Below are positions 63,280 through 64,000 of a stretch of 64,000 nt of DNA, piece by piece. Each line of letters starts with the position of its first letter. The first letter of the stretch is position 1. Origin of the DNA: Leptospira bandrabouensis (GTDB lineage: Bacteria > Spirochaetota > Leptospiria > Leptospirales > Leptospiraceae); NCBI RefSeq assembly GCF_004770905.1, contig NZ_RQHT01000003.1, forward strand, positions 62,001 to 126,000. The letters run 5' to 3'. The notes under the pieces were generated by a model. That model had not been told where the DNA came from. It ran no database searches and saw nothing but the letters and a program-made list of their open reading frames with translations. The position numbers and the translations under genes are program-made.

Positions 63280-64000
63280 AATGGTTTTAGGATGAGAGTT
63301 GCCTTTCCTCCATTTCCTTTGACTGCCAATTCCCCTTCTGTTTCGGAAATTTTTTCTGCATTTGAAAGTACAATTTGTACGCCATTAGGGTAAACAAACC
63401 GTGGGACTTTGATGATACAAGGTTCTTCGATGGCAAGGTCAGAGATCCATTCCAAATAAAATTCTCTATTTTCTAAGTTATATTTCATTTGTAAGGGTGT
63501 TCCTTGGATAAAAGCGGCATAAGGTCTACAAAAACCTTCGATAGCTCTTCCTCCACCCCCATAAACATCGGGGTCTGAACCTGGGATGATTTGGTCTTTC
63601 GAAAAAATACTTAGGTCTTCTTGGTTCCAACCATCTCCCACCATTAAATCATTTTCATTCGATGCAGTATAGTTCCAAAGTGTATTTGATAAAAAGAGTT
63701 GGTCCATCGCATTGTACATGGAATCTAGAGCCATCACATGAAGTTTCCAAATTTTGGGAGAATGGTTTCCTTTTTTCCATTCTTTGTATGCCTTCCCACC
63801 TTGTAGATCAAAAGGAATGCCGAATTCTCCAATCAGACTTGGAATTTTACCGGGAACGGAATCAGCGGTATTTTTAACTCTCGTTAGCTGCCGTACATAC
63901 ATGGCTTCGATTCCAGACTTTCCAAATACAGGACGTTTGGTCAAAGTATCAATCGCAATGGGATAAAGAAAGGTTTTGAAAAGGAGAGTTAGTATATCAT
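63276..64000 (-). CDS. GH5-like glycoside hydrolase (endoglycoceramidase type), 5' end outside window
   Basis: The frame stays open to the right edge of the window, so only the C-terminal 240 residues or so are seen. The segment PSLIGEFGIPFDL contains the nucleophile Glu motif of GH5 enzymes, near the end of the TIM barrel, followed by ALDSMYNAMDQLFLSNTLWNYTASNEND and a C-terminal beta-sandwich (EEPCIIKVPRFVYPNGVQIVL). This resembles endoglycosylceramidase-type GH5 proteins. A TTG at 63944 lies in frame but within the barrel, so it is not the start. Coupled by ATGA to the cyclase gene. Confidence 0.75.
   Translation of the reverse strand, partial: DILTLLFKTFLYPIAIDTLTKRPVFGKSGIEAMYVRQLTRVKNTADSVPGKIPSLIGEFGIPFDLQGGKAYKEWKKGNHSPKIWKLHVMALDSMYNAMDQLFLSNTLWNYTASNENDLMVGDGWNQEDLSIFSKDQIIPGSDPDVYGGGGRAIEGFCRPYAAFIQGTPLQMKYNLENREFYLEWISDLAIEEPCIIKVPRFVYPNGVQIVLSNAEKISETEGELAVKGNGGKATLILKPL

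Noticed and set aside
63942..63944. TTG at 63944 as start of the last gene
   Set aside because: The frame stays open to the window edge with sequence that fits the same protein, and a start there would cut into the catalytic barrel.
1..64000. CRISPR arrays, insertion sequences with transposase, prophage genes, rRNA
   Set aside because: Looked for regular repeats with spacers, transposase or integrase motifs, phage structural genes and rRNA sequence; none seen.

Overview
The window reads as a stretch of a Leptospira (spirochaete) chromosome. Evidence: the spirochaete-specific flagellar gene flbB next to fliJ and fliI; many exported lipoproteins with relaxed spirochaetal lipoboxes (FQNC, VFGNC, LFVNC); a very large Leptospira-type protein of over 2,000 residues; a lipoprotein with a Leptospira-type DUF1554 C-terminus; frequent TTG/GTG starts; and AT-rich, densely packed genes. 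I cannot name the species. Some features (B1 metallo-beta-lactamase homologue, many sensor proteins) would suit an environmental, saprophyte-like leptospire, but that is inference.

Layout. 0-7.7 kb: end of a RemA-like gene, gmk, then the flagellar export genes fliI, fliJ and flbB on the minus strand, interrupted by an oppositely oriented four-module sensor kinase/phosphatase. 7.8-10.3 kb: zinc-ribbon protein, ferredoxin-type protein and murA, whose active-site Cys is Asp. 10.3-20.3 kb: a membrane-anchored possible PilZ-type protein, a GH3 hexosaminidase, a DUF3095 protein, a large Calx-beta/DUF1554 lipoprotein, an OmpA-like lipoprotein coupled to an outer-membrane protein, and an SGNH esterase. 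20.3-23.7 kb: accessory-looking DNA with a Phd/PIN toxin-antitoxin pair between imperfect palindromes, two lipoproteins, a 16-bp inverted repeat around a start-less reading frame, then tRNA-Gly(GCC). 23.8-27.1 kb: tig-clpP-clpX, with Asn in place of the catalytic Asp of ClpP. 27.2-36.5 kb: a subclass B1 metallo-beta-lactamase homologue, tatA-tatC with a degenerate PP2C-like membrane protein, a degenerate hybrid kinase, a hydrolase, a copper-delivery pair (PCuAC and SCO1), an M3 oligopeptidase and a DCC protein. 36.5-42.4 kb: an ArnT/PMT-type glycosyltransferase, a membrane PHP protein and a minus-strand exported-protein operon (FecR, DUF4384, small lipoprotein, exported protein).

The most striking region is 42.46-61.15 kb: ten genes on the plus strand, most overlapping by 4 bases. 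They encode a TolC-like outer-membrane protein, three lipoproteins, a polytopic membrane protein, a long coiled-coil periplasmic adaptor, two different RND-type inner-membrane proteins with non-canonical relay residues, a 2,126-residue exported protein ending in a papain-like (NlpC/P60- or CHAP-like) domain, and a terminal lipoprotein. I read it as a self-contained tripartite envelope machine genetically tied to a giant effector-like protein with a candidate immunity lipoprotein. The function is inferred.

61.2-64.0 kb: structured intergenic DNA, an adenylate cyclase with Lys in place of the usual transition-state Arg, and the 3' part of a GH5-like glycosidase cut by the window edge.
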